Shown: in pieces, positions 5,499-6,869 of the stretch | Numbering within the stretch: the first letter of the stretch is position 1 | Layout of the letters: the number at the start of each line of letters is the position of its first letter | Source of the DNA: Thermoplasmatota archaeon | GTDB lineage: Archaea > Thermoplasmatota > Thermoplasmata > GCA-020350865 > JAUVCJ01 | Assembly (NCBI GenBank): GCA_030595765.1 | Contig: JAUVCJ010000126.1 | Coordinates: 1 to 6,869, forward strand | Direction of reading: 5' to 3' | DNA length: 6,869 bases | Program-made: the position numbers and the translations under genes | Notes under the pieces: generated by a model | What the model was told of the DNA's origin: nothing | Database searches by the model: none | Seen by the model: only the letters and a program-made list of their open reading frames with translations

Positions 5499-6869
5499 AT
5501 GCATCAGAACCAGACAGATAAATCCGCAAAGAGAGATCCCCTCAAGGAGAGAATAAAGGAGCTTAACTGCATCTATGGAGTTTCGACCCTGATCCAGAAC
5601 CCAGATCTGACCCTAGATGAGACCATTCATGAGACCCTGGTCCTTATCCAGCAGGCGTGGCAGTATCCGGAGATCACCTCAGTGAGACTATTCATGGGGA
5701 AGCTAGAATGGAAGACCGAGAACTTCAGAGAAACGTCCTGGAAGCTCTCATCCGCTATCAAGCAATGCCAGATGAAAAGATGCGAGATAGAGGTCTTCTA
5801 CATCGAGGAGATACCTGGTTTTGATGAGGACCCGTTCCTTAAGGAAGAACGGATGCTACTAGGCGCCGTTTCAGGCCTACTAGCCACTTACTTGGAGAAG
5901 AAGGAAATTAATGAAAGACTGAACGGTTTTGTTCAGAAGACCGTTGAAAAAAGCGACTGGGAGATCATTCTGGACATCCTGATGAAAACCGATCCTCGGG
6001 GGTCTCTAAGACTGACCAGAAGGATGATATATCATCTATACAGGAACAAGAACGAGGGCATTTCTACAATATTGACAGGCATTTGCCCCATAGATCAGAA
6101 AGACTCGGAATGGTGTGGCATAAACATACCAAACCCCAAAGAAGACATTAGCGCCCTCAAGCACATCCAGGCACAGGTATTTGATATTGCAAAGAAGAGC
6201 TTGGGCAATGATGAAATCTCAAGCCTGTTTGATACCTGGCTTAAAGCTGATAAGGCGCGTTCATTGCTGATAACCTCCCAAAAGAACGGGATATCGCTGG
6301 GAGAGATATCCAACGAGATCAACAGGTACTGGGACATGCCTGAAGATGCAAGGGAATTGATTCCAGAGGACGAAACAACCATCAGAACTGCACTGATACG
6401 CCGCTTTCTGACAAACAGGCTCGCTTTCATAAACATTGCAAAGAACTACATCACAGTGGAGGATTTTGTTGAGCTCCTCAAGCAGATGGTGGGATCTGCC
6501 AGAGGTGATGGAAAACTTGGCGGCAAGAGCTCTGGAGTGTATCTTGCCCAGATGATCTTGGAGTCAGAAGGCGAGAAAAACCCGGATCTAAGAGACATAA
6601 AATTCGCCAAGAACTGGTATGTGACATCAGACACGATCACGAACCTTATCCGGTATAATGACCTTGACGACATAATTCATATAAAATACCTGGACCCAGG
6701 CGAAATATCCCAGGAGCATCCATTCCTGGAGCAGCTACTTAAAAACTGCACGTTCCCCCCAGAAATTCTAGATAAGCTCATTGGAGTTCTGAGAGAAATT
6801 GGGGATAAACCCATCATAGTACGATCTTCTAGCCTTCTTGAAGACAGCTTTGGTGCATCCTTTGCTGGC
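5499..6869 (+). CDS. GAF-like sensor fused to a PEP/pyruvate-binding (PPDK N-terminal) domain, 3' end cut by window edge
   Basis: The reading frame runs 457 codons from ATG 5499 to the last base without a stop, so the gene continues beyond the window. Residues about 15-135 resemble the GAF-like sensory region often found at the start of histidine kinases: LKERIKELNCIYGVSTLIQ, then AWQYPEITSVRLF, TENFRETSWKLS, and IEVFYIEE with PFLKEER. No kinase domain follows. A helical middle section (about 150-330; WEIILDILMKTDP, LIRRFLTNRLAFINIAKNY) leads into the PPDK N-terminal ATP-binding domain: GKLGGKSSG (338-346), WYVTSDTI and IIVRSSSLLEDSFGASFAG, with Arg442 the expected phosphate-binding arginine. 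The rest of the ATP site and the C-terminus lie outside. It is a remote paralogue of the preceding gene in its shared domain (GGK and RSSSLLED) and lies 12 bases after it. No signal peptide or membrane segment is seen. I infer a cytoplasmic sensor-regulated ATP-dependent phosphotransferase; substrate and signal are unknown. Confidence 0.85.
   Translation, partial: MHQNQTDKSAKRDPLKERIKELNCIYGVSTLIQNPDLTLDETIHETLVLIQQAWQYPEITSVRLFMGKLEWKTENFRETSWKLSSAIKQCQMKRCEIEVFYIEEIPGFDEDPFLKEERMLLGAVSGLLATYLEKKEINERLNGFVQKTVEKSDWEIILDILMKTDPRGSLRLTRRMIYHLYRNKNEGISTILTGICPIDQKDSEWCGINIPNPKEDISALKHIQAQVFDIAKKSLGNDEISSLFDTWLKADKARSLLITSQKNGISLGEISNEINRYWDMPEDARELIPEDETTIRTALIRRFLTNRLAFINIAKNYITVEDFVELLKQMVGSARGDGKLGGKSSGVYLAQMILESEGEKNPDLRDIKFAKNWYVTSDTITNLIRYNDLDDIIHIKYLDPGEISQEHPFLEQLLKNCTFPPEILDKLIGVLREIGDKPIIVRSSSLLEDSFGASFAG

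Noticed and set aside
1..6869. CRISPR arrays, tRNA or rRNA genes, insertion sequences
   Set aside because: No regularly spaced repeats, no tRNA-like or rRNA-like stretches and no transposase-like frames or terminal inverted repeats were seen; nearly all of the window is coding.

Overview
The window looks archaeal. A strong archaeal-type TATA element (TTTAAATA) lies about 25-30 bases before the predicted transcript start of the second gene. Genes are tightly packed on one strand with GGAGG-like ribosome binding sites. AGA/AGG arginine and ATA isoleucine codons are common, and the first gene is a tandem winged-helix, AsnC/Lrp-like regulator of a kind typical of archaea. Thermoplasmatota or a methanogen-related lineage is a reasonable guess, but the sequence alone does not prove it.

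Layout, all on the + strand: (1) 2-1015, the 3' part of a transcription regulator made of two repeated units (winged helix plus a small alpha/beta domain), cut by the left edge. (2) 1016-1198, an AT-rich intergenic region with a TATA box, a possible direct-repeat operator and a ribosome binding site. (3) 1199-2485, a complete Glu/Leu/Phe/Val-type glutamate dehydrogenase. (4) 2487-5486, a 999-residue protein with two degenerate receiver-like domains, a PEP/pyruvate-binding (PPDK N-terminal, ATP-grasp-like) domain and a C-terminal domain with a GPGRWGS signature. (5) 5499-6869, a second PEP/pyruvate-binding protein with a GAF-like sensor N-terminus, cut by the right edge after 457 codons.

Genes 3-5 are separated by 1 and 12 bases with no visible terminator, so they almost certainly form one operon read from the promoter before the dehydrogenase. 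The dehydrogenase links glutamate to 2-oxoglutarate and ammonia. The next two genes each join a signalling-type N-terminus to an ATP/pyruvate-handling domain without an evident histidine kinase. In gene 4 the phosphohistidine and PEP-barrel domains of true PEP synthase or pyruvate phosphate dikinase are absent. The best candidate for a poorly described system is therefore this pair of sensor-coupled dikinase-like proteins tied to glutamate metabolism. Their reaction, and any regulation of the operon by the upstream regulator, remain inference.
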